A stretch of DNA of 64,000 nt from Alphaproteobacteria bacterium. GTDB lineage: Bacteria > Pseudomonadota > Alphaproteobacteria > Rhodobacterales > Rhodobacteraceae. Numbering within the stretch: position 1 is the stretch's first letter; each line of letters begins with the position of its first letter. Positions 17,444-27,038 of the stretch are shown in pieces. Position numbers and translations under genes: made by a program. Below the pieces are notes generated by a model, which was not told the origin of the DNA, ran no database searches, and saw only the letters and a program-made list of their open reading frames with translations. Location of the stretch: contig JAUIDE010000008.1 of the NCBI GenBank assembly GCA_030429105.1, positions 1 to 64,000 on the forward strand. Direction: 5' to 3'.

Positions 17444-18837
17444 GCGCCCCCCTCGACGATGCGGCGGGCGGCCTCGCGGAAGGCGTCGCCCCGCGCCTCG
17501 AAATCCCGGAACTGGTCGAAACTCGCGCAGGCGGGGGAGAGGAGCACCACGTCCCCCGGCTCCGCCTCCGCCGCGGCGAGGGCGAGCGCGGCGGCGAGGT
17601 CGCCGCAGAGCGCGTGCGGATGGCCGCCCAGCGTCTCCGCGAAGGCCGGCGCCGCCTGCCCGATCAGATAGGCCTTCGCCACCCGGGGAAAGAGCGGCGC
17701 GAGCGGCGCGATCCCCCCCTCCTTCGGCACGCCGCCCGCGATCCAGCGAATGCGATCATAGGTCAGGAGCGCCTTCTCCGCCGCGTCCGCGTTCGTCGCC
17801 TTCGAATCGTTGACGAAGCGCACGCCCTTCGCCTCGCCAACCAGCTCCAGCCGGTGCGGCAGGCCGGGGAAGCTCCGCATCCCCGCCTCGATCGCCTTCG
17901 GCCCGAGTCCGAGCGCGCGGAGCGCGGCCCAGGCGGCGCAGGCGTTCTGGTGGTTGTGCGCCCCCGGCAGCGCCTTCGCCTCGCGGAGGTCGAAGGCGGC
18001 GGCCTGCTTCGCGCCGTCCCATTCCGTTAGGTGGTTGCGGTTCATGAAGATCGCGCGGCCCGGCCCCTTCAGCTTCGCGCCTGCGGAGACGCGGGTGAGG
18101 CGCGCGCCGTCCTCCGATGGGTCGTCCGTCGCCGCGGCGAGGAAGCGGCCGAAATCGTCGTCCACCCCGATCACCAGCGCCTCCGGCGCGCCAAGCTCAA
18201 AGAGCCTGCGCTTCGCCGCGAAATAGCCGCCGAGGCCGCCGTGCCGGTCGAGATGGTCGGGCGAGAGATTGAGGAAGACGGCGACATCCGGCGCCAGCGT
18301 CCGCGCAAGGTCGGTCTGGTAGGAGGAGAGCTCGAGGACGATCGTCTCCCCGTCCGCCGGCGGGTCGAGGTCGAGGACGCCGCGGCCGATATTGCCGCCC
18401 ATTTGCCGGGGGCGCCCCGCGGCGCCGAGAACGTGGTCGATCAGCGCCGTCGTCGTCGACTTCCCGTTCGAGCCGGTGACGGCGACGATCCGCACCCGCG
18501 CGCCCGTCATCTGCACGGCGCGGAAGAAGAGCGAGACGTCATTGTCCACCAGCGCGCCCGCCGCCCAGGCCGCGCGGATCGCCGGATGCGCGTCGGGCGG
18601 GAGATGCGGCACGCCGGGGGAGACGACGAGGAGGGGAATGTCCGCCCAGGGCTTCTCCCGCGTCAGGTCCTCCACCGCGAAGCCCTCGGCCTCGGCCGCC
18701 GCCCGCGCGGCCTCTCCGTCATCCCAGAGCACGGGCTGCGCCTCCCCCGCCCGGAGCGCGCGCGCCGCGGCGAGGCCGGAGCGGCCGAGCCCGAGCACGC
18801 CGACGCGGCGGCCCTCGTATCCGCGCACGGCGATCAT
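17440..18837 (-). CDS. murD: UDP-N-acetylmuramoylalanine--D-glutamate ligase
   Basis: Adds D-Glu to UDP-MurNAc-L-Ala. It is 465 residues. The N-terminal uracil-binding domain has VGVLGLGRSGLAAARAL. The ATP loop GSNGKST is at 122-128, with NLSPDHLDRHG in the central domain and FVNDSKATNADAAEKAL and LLSPACASFDQF in the C-terminal domain. The ATG at 18837 overlaps the stop of the unrecognised upstream gene by ATGA, an arrangement that couples murD translation to it. It overlaps ftsW at its own stop. Confidence 0.97.
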   Translation of the reverse strand: MIAVRGYEGRRVGVLGLGRSGLAAARALRAGEAQPVLWDDGEAARAAAEAEGFAVEDLTREKPWADIPLLVVSPGVPHLPPDAHPAIRAAWAAGALVDNDVSLFFRAVQMTGARVRIVAVTGSNGKSTTTALIDHVLGAAGRPRQMGGNIGRGVLDLDPPADGETIVLELSSYQTDLARTLAPDVAVFLNLSPDHLDRHGGLGGYFAAKRRLFELGAPEALVIGVDDDFGRFLAAATDDPSEDGARLTRVSAGAKLKGPGRAIFMNRNHLTEWDGAKQAAAFDLREAKALPGAHNHQNACAAWAALRALGLGPKAIEAGMRSFPGLPHRLELVGEAKGVRFVNDSKATNADAAEKALLTYDRIRWIAGGVPKEGGIAPLAPLFPRVAKAYLIGQAAPAFAETLGGHPHALCGDLAAALALAAAEAEPGDVVLLSPACASFDQFRDFEARGDAFREAARRIVEGGA

Positions 18838-19451
18838 GCGCGCCTCCAGCGGCGGCGCAGGAAAGCGGCGGCTCCGGCGAGAAGGCCGAGGCCGGAAAGG
18901 CCGGCGACGAAGGGCGCGGCTGAGGCTCCGACGGCGCGCGCGAGGAGGACATCGGGGGAATAGGGGGAGACGGGGAAGACCGAGGCCGACCGGCAGAGCC
19001 TCATCCCGACATCCGGCGGGACTGCATCCGAGCCGGGGGGCGTCGCCTGCACGGGAAGAGCGGGCGCATCGTCGCGCACGGCCGTCTCCGGCAGGTTGAA
19101 GACGAAGCGGTAGGGGCCTTCGCCAAGGTCGGGTCGCCCCACCGGCACGTATGTCGGCGATGAACGTAGCGCCAGGCGCCATTCCGGCCGCCTTTCCCCC
19201 CTCACTGTCCGGATGGTTTCGACCAGAATAACCCAGGGCCGCCCGAATATCTCGCCGCCATGCCAGATCTCGTTTCGCACGACGCTCCTGACGAAGCCGA
19301 CGATCTCGACCTCGCCTTGCCGCTTTTCGTCGCCGCCCGCGCCGATCCATTTCGGTTTGCGCAATTCGTCCGCCGTGATCTTGCAGGTATAGGCCTGCGC
19401 CGAAGTCGCGGAGAGGAGAGTGGTGACTGCGAAGACGGCCCGCGCGATCAT
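18834..19451 (-). CDS. Unrecognised membrane-anchored exported protein inside dcw
   Basis: A 205-residue protein I do not recognise. Residues 1-20 look like a signal peptide ending TSAQA, followed by YTC, so the body is extracytoplasmic. It has Cys23 and Cys153 as a possible disulfide pair and Pro-rich stretches near 130-147. The C-terminus has one hydrophobic stretch (about 179-198) and a very basic tail RRRWRRA, the general shape of a C-terminal sorting or anchoring signal, though no VPLPA or PEP motif is seen. It starts by ATGA overlap with the small gene upstream and ends by ATGA overlap with murD. The position implies coexpression with wall synthesis. No function is assigned. Confidence 0.75.
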   Translation of the reverse strand: MIARAVFAVTTLLSATSAQAYTCKITADELRKPKWIGAGGDEKRQGEVEIVGFVRSVVRNEIWHGGEIFGRPWVILVETIRTVRGERRPEWRLALRSSPTYVPVGRPDLGEGPYRFVFNLPETAVRDDAPALPVQATPPGSDAVPPDVGMRLCRSASVFPVSPYSPDVLLARAVGASAAPFVAGLSGLGLLAGAAAFLRRRWRRA

Positions 19452-19618
19452 GCCTGGCCCTCCCGCCCCTTCGCCCGCGCCGCCTCAAGCCGCGCTTCCT
19501 CCCGCTTCGCCTCCTCCCGCGCGCGGAGGAGCCGCGCGACCGCCTCGCCGAAGGGCGCGGGCCTCGCGGCGCGGAGCTTCAGCCAGAGGCCGGCGATCCA
19601 GGGGGAGGCGACGCTCAT
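19448..19618 (-). CDS. Unrecognised 56-residue protein between mraY and murD
   Basis: A small open frame coding 56 residues: a short hydrophobic/amphipathic N-terminal part (WIAGLWLKLRAA) and a long, highly charged Arg/Glu/Ala helix (REEAKREEARLEAARAK). It begins in a TGATG overlap with the mraY stop and ends in an ATGA overlap with the next gene. Both junctions are of the kind used throughout this operon, and this is the main evidence that it is real. It may be a membrane-peripheral adaptor. No family is recognised. Confidence 0.65.
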   Translation of the reverse strand: MSVASPWIAGLWLKLRAARPAPFGEAVARLLRAREEAKREEARLEAARAKGREGQA

Positions 19619-20706
19619 CACCGCAGCTTCAGCGAGGCGAGCCCGATGAGGGCGAGGATCAGCGCGATGATCCAGAAGCGGATCACCACGGTCGGCTCGC
19701 GCCAGCCCTTCTGCTCGAAATGATGGTGGATCGGCGCCATGCGGAAGACGCGCTTGCCGGTCAGCTTGAAGCTCGCGACCTGCACGATGACCGAGACCGC
19801 CTCCAAGACGAAGAGCCCGCCGATCACGGCCCAGACGATCTCGTGCTTGATCGAGACGGCGATGGCGCCGAGCGCGCCGCCAAGGGAAAGGCTCCCGGTG
19901 TCGCCCATGAAGACCATCGCGGGCGGCGCGTTGTACCAGAGGAAGCCGAGCCCGCCGCCGATCAGCGCCGCGGCGAAGACGGTGATCTCCCCCGTCCCCG
20001 CCACATAGTGGATCTGGAGATATTCGGTGAAATCCGTCCGCCCGACGACATAGGCGATGACGCCGAGCGAGCCCGCGGCGATCATCACCGGCATGATGGC
20101 GAGGCCGTCCAGCCCGTCCGTCAGGTTCACGGCGTTCGCGCTGCCGACGATGACGAACATCGCGAAGGGGAAGAAGAGGAGCCCGAGCGGGATCAACACC
20201 TCCTTGAAAACGGGCACGGCCAGCTGCGTCTGGAGCGGCTCCGGCTGAAGGGTCGTCGCCCACCAGGAGGCGAGGGCGGCGATGGCGAAGCCGATGGCGA
20301 GCCGGTGCCGGCCCGAAAAGCCGCGATGCGTCTGCTTCGTCACCTTCAGATAGTCGTCCACGAAGCCGATCGCGCCGAAGCCGAGCGTGACGAAGAGGAC
20401 GAGGAGGACGAAGCCGTTGTCCATCCGCGCCCAGAGAAGCGTCGAGACGACGATGGCGGCGAGGATGAGCACGCCGCCCATGGTCGGCGTCCCGGCCTTT
20501 TCGAGGATGTGGCTCGCCGGCCCGTCGGAACGGATCGGCTGCCCCTTGCCCTGCATCCGGCGCAGCCCGTCGATGATCGGCCGCCCGAAGAGGAAGCCGA
20601 AGACGAGCGCGGTGAAGAACGCGCCGCCCGCGCGGAAGGTGATGTAGCGGAAGAGGTTGAAGACGTCCCCGCCGGTCGAGAGCGGGGTGAGGAGTTCATA
20701 GAGCAT
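19618..20706 (-). CDS. mraY: Phospho-N-acetylmuramoyl-pentapeptide transferase MraY
   Basis: Integral membrane enzyme making lipid I from UDP-MurNAc-pentapeptide and undecaprenyl phosphate. It is 362 residues with about ten membrane segments. The catalytic Asp segments GFVDDYLKV and [13 protein letters not shown] are clear. [12 protein letters not shown] and the HHH segment [12 protein letters not shown] are also present. Its ATG follows the murF TGA with no gap, and its stop overlaps the next start as TGATG. Confidence 0.98.
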   Translation of the reverse strand: MLYELLTPLSTGGDVFNLFRYITFRAGGAFFTALVFGFLFGRPIIDGLRRMQGKGQPIRSDGPASHILEKAGTPTMGGVLILAAIVVSTLLWARMDNGFVLLVLFVTLGFGAIGFVDDYLKVTKQTHRGFSGRHRLAIGFAIAALASWWATTLQPEPLQTQLAVPVFKEVLIPLGLLFFPFAMFVIVGSANAVNLTDGLDGLAIMPVMIAAGSLGVIAYVVGRTDFTEYLQIHYVAGTGEITVFAAALIGGGLGFLWYNAPPAMVFMGDTGSLSLGGALGAIAVSIKHEIVWAVIGGLFVLEAVSVIVQVASFKLTGKRVFRMAPIHHHFEQKGWREPTVVIRFWIIALILALIGLASLKLR

Positions 20707-22146
20707 TCAGGCCTCTCCCCCTTCCGGCGCGGCGGCGCCCATGCGCTTCACCGCCGCCGCCACGGCGGCCATCTTCGAGCCGAGCGAGCCCTTCACCATG
20801 GCGACGTCGCCGGCGTCAAGCTTCCGCCCCGCCGCCTCCGCGAGTTCGGCGGAGGAGGGGAACCACTTGCCCCGCTTCTCCGCCGGCAGCGCCTCATGGA
20901 GCGCGCGCATCAGCGGCCCGCAGGTATGGACGACATCGACCCCGGCGATCTCCTCGCAGGAAGCGAGGCCGGCGTGCATCGCCTCCGCCTCCGGCCCGAG
21001 CTCGAGCATGTCGCCGAGGAAGGCGACGCGGCGGCCCTTCGCGATCCGGCCGATATCGTCCTCCGGCTTGGCGGCGGAGAGGACGGCGAGCGCCGCGCGC
21101 ATGGAGACCGGGTTGGCGTTGTAGCTTTCGTCGATCAGCGTCACCCCGCCGTCGATCCCGCCCGCGCCGAGCGCGATCCGCCAGCGCGAGCCGCGGCCCT
21201 CCGGCGGGGCCCAGCCGCCGAGCGCGAGCGCAGCGCGCGCCACGTCCGCCCCCGCCGCCTCCGCCGCCGCGAGCGCGGCCAGCGCGTTCATCGCGAGATG
21301 CCGGCCCGGCGCGCCGATCTTGAAGATGAGCGGACGGCCATGGAGGCTCGCCCGCACCACCGTCGCCGGCCCGGCGAGCCGCGCGCCTTCGAGACGCGCC
21401 TCCGCCCCCTCCGCCGCGCCGAAGCGGAGGATGCGGGCGCCCTTCGCCCGCGCCGCCGCTTCGAGCCGCGCGAAATGCCGGTTGTCCACGTTCAGGACGG
21501 CGAGCCCGCCCTCCGCCAGTCCCTCGAAGATCTCCGCCTTCGCGTCCGCGATCCCCTCCTCGTTCGCGAAATTCTCGAGATGGACGGCCTCCACGGTCGT
21601 GATGATCGCGATGTCCGGCCGCACGAGGCGGGAGAGGGGCGCGATCTCCCCCGCATGGTTCATGCCGAGTTCCGCGACGATGAAGGCCGCGCTCCGCGGC
21701 GCCCGCGCCAGCGTCAGCGGCGCGCCCCAGTGGTTGTTGAAGCTCTTCTCCGCCGCATGGACCTCCCCCGCCGTCGCGAGGCAGGCGCGCAGCATCTCCT
21801 TCGTTCCCGTCTTGCCGACCGAGCCGGTGACGCCGATGACCTTCGCGCCCGAGCGCGCCCGCGCCGCCGCGGCGAGCCCGCGGAGCGCGGCCAGAACGTC
21901 CTCCACGATCAGGAGCGGCGCGCCCTTCGGCAACCCCTCCGGAATGCGGGAGACCATCGCGGCGGCGGCCTCGGCGGCGAAGGCGGCGGCGACGAAATCG
22001 TGCCCGTCCCGCTGGTCCGCCAGCGCGACGAAGAGATCGCCGCGGGCGAGCGAACGGCTGTCGATGGAGACGCCGGAGGCGGAGAAAGGCGCCGTCGCCC
22101 GCCCGCCCGTCGCGGCCTCCGCCTCTTCCGAAGTCCAGAGCGTCAT
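20707..22146 (-). CDS. murF: UDP-MurNAc-tripeptide--D-Ala-D-Ala ligase MurF
   Basis: Last cytoplasmic ligase of the pentapeptide. It is 479 residues. The SIDSRSLARGDLFVAL N-domain motif, the ATP loop GSVGKTG at 108-114, the KSFNNHWGAPLTL segment, ELGMNHAGEI and the C-terminal DESYNANPVSM and LGDMLELG segments are diagnostic. The start overlaps the murE stop (ATGA, 22143-22146) and the stop abuts the mraY start. Confidence 0.97.
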   Translation of the reverse strand: MTLWTSEEAEAATGGRATAPFSASGVSIDSRSLARGDLFVALADQRDGHDFVAAAFAAEAAAAMVSRIPEGLPKGAPLLIVEDVLAALRGLAAAARARSGAKVIGVTGSVGKTGTKEMLRACLATAGEVHAAEKSFNNHWGAPLTLARAPRSAAFIVAELGMNHAGEIAPLSRLVRPDIAIITTVEAVHLENFANEEGIADAKAEIFEGLAEGGLAVLNVDNRHFARLEAAARAKGARILRFGAAEGAEARLEGARLAGPATVVRASLHGRPLIFKIGAPGRHLAMNALAALAAAEAAGADVARAALALGGWAPPEGRGSRWRIALGAGGIDGGVTLIDESYNANPVSMRAALAVLSAAKPEDDIGRIAKGRRVAFLGDMLELGPEAEAMHAGLASCEEIAGVDVVHTCGPLMRALHEALPAEKRGKWFPSSAELAEAAGRKLDAGDVAMVKGSLGSKMAAVAAAVKRMGAAAPEGGEA

Positions 22147-23639
22147 GGCGCCGCCTCCCCGTTCAGCGCGGCGACCGCGGCGCGGGCGATTTCCGCGTCG
22201 TCGAAGGGATGCGTCACGCCCATGATCTCCTGCCCGGTCTCATGCCCCTTTCCCGCGATGAGAAGGCGGTCTGACGGCGACAATGAGTCGACGCCGCGGA
22301 GAATGGCCTCCGCCCGGTCCCCCGCCTCCTCCGCGCCGGGGCAGCCCGCGATCACCTCGGCGCGGATCGCGGCCGGGTCCTCGCTCCGGGGGTTGTCGTC
22401 CGTCACGATCACCACATCGGCTCCGGCGGCGGCCGCGCGGCCCATCTCCGGCCGTTTGCCCCGGTCCCGGTCCCCGCCCGCGCCGAAGACGACGACGAGC
22501 CGCCCCGGCGTGTGGAGCCGGAGCGCGGCGAGCGCGACAGCGAGCCCGGCGGGCGTATGGGCGTAATCGACATAGACCGCCGCGCCGTTCGCCCGCGTCG
22601 CGACCCGCTCCATCCGGCCCCGGACGCCGACGAGCGCCTCCATCGCGCCGAACACCGCCTCCGGCTCCTCGCCGGCCCCGATGGCGAGCCCCGCCGCCGC
22701 CATTGCGTTGAGCCCCTGGAAGCCGCCGACGAGGCCGAGCCGCACGCGCCGCGGCGCGCCCCGCCATTCGAGGTCGAGACTCTGCCCCTCGGCGTCGAAC
22801 CGCGCGTCGATCAGGCGAAGGCCCGGCGCCGCCTCCCGGTCCCGCCCGTAGGGAATGACCTCGGCGCGCCGCGCGGCGCGGAAGGCTTCCGGGAAGCAGG
22901 CCTCGTCCGCGTTGATCACCGCCGCCGCGCCCTCCGGCAGCACTTCGGAGAAGAGCCGGAGCTTCGCGGCGAGATAGGCCTCGAAGGTCTCGTGATAGTC
23001 GAGATGGTCGCGGCTGATATTGGTGAAGGCCGCCGCGGAGAGCCGCGCGCCGTCCACCCGATGCTGCGCGAGCCCGTGGCTCGACGCCTCCATCGCCGCA
23101 TGGGTCACGCCCTCCGCCGCCAGCGCGGCGAGGAGGCGGTGGAGCGCCACCGGGTCCGGCGTCGTCATCGCCGGGGCGGGAATGTCCGCCCCCTCCACGC
23201 CGACCGTGCCAAAGCTGGCCGCGCGGCGGCCGAGCGCGGCGAAGATCTGCCGCGCGAAGCTGGCGACCGAGGTCTTGCCGTTGGTCCCCGTCACGGCGAC
23301 GAGCGTTTCTGGCTGCGCGCCGAAAAAGGCCGCGGCGGCGAGGGCGAGGCGGCGGCGCGGCTCGGGGTCGATCAGGAAGGGGACAGGCCAGGAGCCGATA
23401 TCGGCCTTCGCCCGCTCCGCCCCCGCCTCGTCCGCCAGCACCGCCGCGGCGCCCATCCGGACCGCGTATTGCGCGAATTCCGCGCCGTCGAGCCGCCCGC
23501 GGAGCGCGGCGAAGAGGAAGCCCGGCCTCACCTCCCGGCTGTCCGCCGTCAGCCCCGCTATGGCGAGATCGGGCGCGGGCGCGGGACCGCGATGCGCCAG
23601 CCCCGCGAGGCCGAGCGCTCCGAGCGTCCGCCCGCTCAA
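22143..23639 (-). CDS. murE: UDP-MurNAc-dipeptide--meso-diaminopimelate ligase
   Basis: Adds meso-diaminopimelate to the stem peptide. The diaminopimelate-specifying DNPR motif is at 415-418, the ATP loop GTNGKTS at 118-124, with ISRDHLDYH and YAHTP (359-363) also present. It is 498 residues. The start is a TTG at 23639 that overlaps the ftsI stop as TTGA (23636-23639). No in-frame ATG gives a full N-terminal domain, so the TTG start is well supported. A rare start combined with stop overlap suggests reinitiation-dependent, modest translation. Confidence 0.96.
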   Translation of the reverse strand: MSGRTLGALGLAGLAHRGPAPAPDLAIAGLTADSREVRPGFLFAALRGRLDGAEFAQYAVRMGAAAVLADEAGAERAKADIGSWPVPFLIDPEPRRRLALAAAAFFGAQPETLVAVTGTNGKTSVASFARQIFAALGRRAASFGTVGVEGADIPAPAMTTPDPVALHRLLAALAAEGVTHAAMEASSHGLAQHRVDGARLSAAAFTNISRDHLDYHETFEAYLAAKLRLFSEVLPEGAAAVINADEACFPEAFRAARRAEVIPYGRDREAAPGLRLIDARFDAEGQSLDLEWRGAPRRVRLGLVGGFQGLNAMAAAGLAIGAGEEPEAVFGAMEALVGVRGRMERVATRANGAAVYVDYAHTPAGLAVALAALRLHTPGRLVVVFGAGGDRDRGKRPEMGRAAAAGADVVIVTDDNPRSEDPAAIRAEVIAGCPGAEEAGDRAEAILRGVDSLSPSDRLLIAGKGHETGQEIMGVTHPFDDAEIARAAVAALNGEAAP

Positions 23640-25435
23640 AACCGCGCCCTCGCGGCCGCTCCGGCCGCATCCGCCGGGTCGAGCGGCGCCGGCGCCGGGC
23701 GGATGCCGAGCACTGGGGCGATGCGGCGGACGGCGAGCCCCGCGGTCGGCGCCGCCGTCCAGCCCGCGGTGCGCCAGGTCCGCCCGTATTTGAAGGTCGA
23801 GGCCTCGTCGAGCGTCACCACGATCACATAGCGCGGGTCCGACATCGGGAAGGCGCCGGCGAAGGTGGTGATGTTCCGCCCGCCGTCATAGCCGCCCGCC
23901 GAGGGCTTCTCCGCCGTGCCGGTCTTGCCGCCGACCTCGTAGCCCGGAACCTCGGCGAGGTTCGCCGTGCCCTTCTCCTCCGCCACCACGGCGCGCAGCA
24001 TCTCGCGCAGATGGCGGGAGGTCTGGGCGGAGATCACGCGGTCCGCCTCCGTCGGCGCCGGCGCGCCGGGGATCAGCGTCGGCTTCACCTTCAGCCCGCC
24101 GTTCAGCAGCGTCGCATAGGCCGCGGCGAGGTGCAGCTGCGTCGCGGCGAGGCCGTGGCCGTAGGAGATCGTCATGGTCGAGAGCTGGCTCCAGTTCGCC
24201 GGATAGAGCGGCTGGCCGAGCCGCGCCTCCGCGATCTCCACCGGCGTGGGGGAGAGGAGCCCGAGGGAGTCCAGAAACGCCTTCTGCCGCTCCGCGCCGA
24301 TGGCGATGGCGACGCGGGCTGTGCCGACATTGGAGCTTTCCACGATCACGTCGCGGAGCGACATCTGCGGCGGCATCTTGTGGAAGTCGCTGATGCGGAA
24401 CCTGCCGACGCGGAGCGGCCCCGTCGTGTCGATCATGGTTTCCGGGCCGTAGAGGCCGAGCTCCATCGCCTGCGCGGCGGCGAAGGTCTTGAAGGTGGAG
24501 CCGAGCTCGAACACGCCCTCCGCCGCCCGGTTCATCATCGGGCGCGTCTTGGCCACCACGGGGTCGCGCGTGTCAGGCCGCGCGTTCGGGTCGAAATCGG
24601 GCAGGGAGACCATCGCGATGACCTCCCCGTTCCGCGCGTCCATCAGCACGGCGGAGGCGGCGATGGCCTTGAAGTCGCGCATCGCGGCCTCCAGCACCTC
24701 CGTCATCGCCGTCTGCGCCGCAAGGTCGAGGGAGATGCGGAAGGGCTCGCCGGCGCGCGCCGGGTCCCGCAGCGCGTCGTCGAGCCGCCGCTCGACGCCG
24801 GCGAGGCCGACGAGCTCGGCATGGTCGACGCCCTCCGCCCCCACGGTCGCGCCGCCGAGGACATGCGCGGCGATGCGCCCGGCGGGGTAGATGCGCGTCT
24901 CCCGCCGTCCGAACTCGACGCCGGGGAGGCCGAGATCATGCACGGCCTGCTTCTCCGCCGGGCTCGCCGGCCGCTTGATCCAGACGAACTTGCGGCCGGG
25001 CGCGAAGCGGGCGCGGAGCGTCTCCTCCCCGACGCCCGGGAGCGCGGAGGCGAGAAGCTGCGCGGCCTCCGCCGCGTCGATCCCGGCGCGGGCGGCGACC
25101 TCGGGATGCGCGTAGATCGCCCAGGTCGGCAGGTTGGCCGCGAGGAGCCGCCCCTCCCGGTCCACGATCGGCGCGCGCTCCGCCAGCGGCGGCCCGCCCG
25201 CCACCTCCAGCGCCGGCTCCTCAGGCTCCGCGACGGCGGTGAGCGCCATCTGGCCGGCGAGCGTTGCGTAGCCAAGCGCGAAGCAGCCGGCGACGAGCCA
25301 GAGCCGCCATTCGGCGAGGTCGGCGCGCGCCTTGCGCCGGGCCTCCCGCGCATTCTCGCGCTTTTTCGCGCGCTGCGCGATGCGCTCCGCGCCCTGGTCG
25401 CCGAGAACGCGGATGAGCTCGTCGCGCCGCGTCAT
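23636..25435 (-). CDS. ftsI: Septal transpeptidase FtsI (PBP3)
   Basis: Class B penicillin-binding protein that cross-links septal peptidoglycan with FtsW. It is 599 residues. A basic cytoplasmic N-terminus and one membrane anchor (about 44-66) precede the non-catalytic domain. The transpeptidase has the SxxK motif S313-T-F-K316, S367-S-N369 and K504-T-G. The cytoplasmic tail before the anchor is a dense run of Arg, Lys and Glu. The ATG overlaps the ftsL stop by 4 nt (25432-25435). Confidence 0.97.
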   Translation of the reverse strand: MTRRDELIRVLGDQGAERIAQRAKKRENAREARRKARADLAEWRLWLVAGCFALGYATLAGQMALTAVAEPEEPALEVAGGPPLAERAPIVDREGRLLAANLPTWAIYAHPEVAARAGIDAAEAAQLLASALPGVGEETLRARFAPGRKFVWIKRPASPAEKQAVHDLGLPGVEFGRRETRIYPAGRIAAHVLGGATVGAEGVDHAELVGLAGVERRLDDALRDPARAGEPFRISLDLAAQTAMTEVLEAAMRDFKAIAASAVLMDARNGEVIAMVSLPDFDPNARPDTRDPVVAKTRPMMNRAAEGVFELGSTFKTFAAAQAMELGLYGPETMIDTTGPLRVGRFRISDFHKMPPQMSLRDVIVESSNVGTARVAIAIGAERQKAFLDSLGLLSPTPVEIAEARLGQPLYPANWSQLSTMTISYGHGLAATQLHLAAAYATLLNGGLKVKPTLIPGAPAPTEADRVISAQTSRHLREMLRAVVAEEKGTANLAEVPGYEVGGKTGTAEKPSAGGYDGGRNITTFAGAFPMSDPRYVIVVTLDEASTFKYGRTWRTAGWTAAPTAGLAVRRIAPVLGIRPAPAPLDPADAAGAAARARF

Positions 25436-26025
25436 CGGTCCACCCTCTCGCGGGCGGGCGAAGGCGCGCCGCGCGCTGCGGTCGCGTCCGGCTGCGGCGC
25501 GGGGGCCGGGGCGGGCGCGGCGACGAAGGCCGGCGCCGGGGCGACGGCGGGAGCCGAGGCGGGGGCGGGCTTCGGCGCCGCGCCGCGCTCGGGCTCCGCC
25601 CGAATGGCGGCCGTCTCGACTCTGCCCGAAGCCGCGCCCGCGGCGGGCTCACGCGCGGGCGCGGACCGGCGCGGCGCGGCCTCGCCGGGGAAGAGCGCGT
25701 CGAGATCGATCAGCGCGACCGGGTCCATCCCGTCATCCGGCTCGATCAGCGGCGCCTCGGCCGTCTCGCCGAAGCGCTCCGGCGTCAGCGGCTCGAGCCC
25801 GAGCGGCTGCCCGTGCGCCGCGACGAGCGCCGAGAGCCGGTCCGGCGCGTTGAGCCAGGCCCATTCGGCGCGCAGCACCGCCAGCGCCTCCCGCTCCGCC
25901 GCGATGTCCCGGTTGAGCCGGGCCACGTCGCGCAGCGCGTCCTTCGTCCGGTAGGTGACGGAGAAGGACCAGGAGGCGACGGCGACGAGCGCGGCGAAGG
26001 CGAAGAGATGGAGGACCCAACGCAT
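25432..26025 (-). CDS. ftsL: Cell division protein FtsL with long Ala/Pro tail
   Basis: Bitopic divisome protein. Residues 4-23 form the membrane segment, followed by a short coiled coil (about 27-60) that ends in the family-like LNAPDRLSALVAAHG and LEPLTPERF, where FtsL proteins usually finish (about 110-120 residues). Here a further 85 or so residues of Ala/Pro/Arg-rich, probably disordered periplasmic sequence follow, for a total of 197. The start overlaps the rsmH stop as TGATG, and the end overlaps ftsI. Identity rests on position and topology, since FtsL is poorly conserved. Confidence 0.88.
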   Translation of the reverse strand: MRWVLHLFAFAALVAVASWSFSVTYRTKDALRDVARLNRDIAAEREALAVLRAEWAWLNAPDRLSALVAAHGQPLGLEPLTPERFGETAEAPLIEPDDGMDPVALIDLDALFPGEAAPRRSAPAREPAAGAASGRVETAAIRAEPERGAAPKPAPASAPAVAPAPAFVAAPAPAPAPQPDATAARGAPSPARERVDR

Positions 26026-27038
26026 CAGCGCATCCCCCGCGCGGCGCCCGAAAGCGCGGGCAAGCCAAGCGCGGCGGCGGAAACGGCGCCGGCCGGCGCG
26101 CCCGTCCGCCTTGCGGCGCGAAGCTTCGCGGACCGCGCGCGCGGGTTCCGCGCCAGCTCCGCCGCGCCGGGCTCCAGCGCCTTCTTCGTGACGATCTCGA
26201 AGGCGGGCGCCGCGCCCGCCGCCGCCGGGGCGTGGCGGGAGCCGCCGGGCGCCGCCCCGCCGCGGAGCCGCAGGAAGCGCTTCACGATCCGGTCCTCCAG
26301 CGAATGAAAGCTCACCACGGCGAGAATCCCGCCCTCCGCCAGCAGCGCCTCGGCGGCGGAGAGGCCGCGGGCCAGCTCCCCGAGTTCGTCGTTCACCGCG
26401 ATGCGCAGCGCCTGGAAGACCCGCGTCGCCGGATGCGGCCAGCCCGGCTTCGGCCGGGGCAGGCAGCGCTCCACCAGCGCGGCGAGCGCGCGCGTCGTCT
26501 CTATGGGCGCGTCGGCGCGCGCCGCGACGATGGCCCGCGCGATACGGCGGGAGGCGCGCTCCTCCCCGTAGAGGAAGAAGATGTCGGCCAGGGCCGCCTC
26601 CTCCGCCCGGTTCACGATCTCCGCCGCGCTCGGCCCTTCCGATCCCATCCGCATGTCGAGGGGGCCGTCCTTCATGAAGGAGAAGCCGCGCCGCGCCTCG
26701 TCGATCTGCATGGAGGAGACGCCGATGTCGAAGACGGCCCCGTCGAGCGGCCCGTCAACCAGTTCCGCAAGGTCCCCGAACCGGCCCTGAACGATCTCCA
26801 GCCGCCCTTCGAAGGCCGGCGCCCATTCCCGCCCGCGGGCGACCGCCTCCGGGTCCCGGTCGAGCGCGATCACGCGCCCCGCGCCGGCCTCCAGCAGACC
26901 GACCGAATAGCCGCCCGCGCCGAACGTCCCGTCGAGAAAGGTCCCGCCCCGCCCCGGCTCCAGCACGGAGAGAACCTCCGCGAGCATCACCGGCTCGTGG
27001 AGCGCGCGCGCCGCGCGGAGCGCCGCCTCCGCGCTCAT
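26025..27038 (-). CDS. rsmH: 16S rRNA (cytosine-1402-N4)-methyltransferase RsmH
   Basis: SAM-dependent methyltransferase (MraW) acting on 16S rRNA C1402. It is 337 residues. [10 protein letters not shown], the SAM loop [43 protein letters not shown] conserved blocks and [13 protein letters not shown] are diagnostic. The C-terminus has Ala/Gly-rich insertions between conserved blocks. The ATG at 27038 overlaps the mraZ stop (ATGA) and was preferred to a longer upstream frame for that reason. Confidence 0.96.
   Translation of the reverse strand: MSAEAALRAARALHEPVMLAEVLSVLEPGRGGTFLDGTFGAGGYSVGLLEAGAGRVIALDRDPEAVARGREWAPAFEGRLEIVQGRFGDLAELVDGPLDGAVFDIGVSSMQIDEARRGFSFMKDGPLDMRMGSEGPSAAEIVNRAEEAALADIFFLYGEERASRRIARAIVAARADAPIETTRALAALVERCLPRPKPGWPHPATRVFQALRIAVNDELGELARGLSAAEALLAEGGILAVVSFHSLEDRIVKRFLRLRGGAAPGGSRHAPAAAGAAPAFEIVTKKALEPGAAELARNPRARSAKLRAARRTGAPAGAVSAAALGLPALSGAARGMR

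Noticed and set aside
19420..22566. A 1048-codon plus-strand open frame opposite mraY and murF
   Set aside because: Two well-identified Mur genes lie on the other strand. The frame has Arg/Asp/His-rich mirror composition and no recognisable domain.
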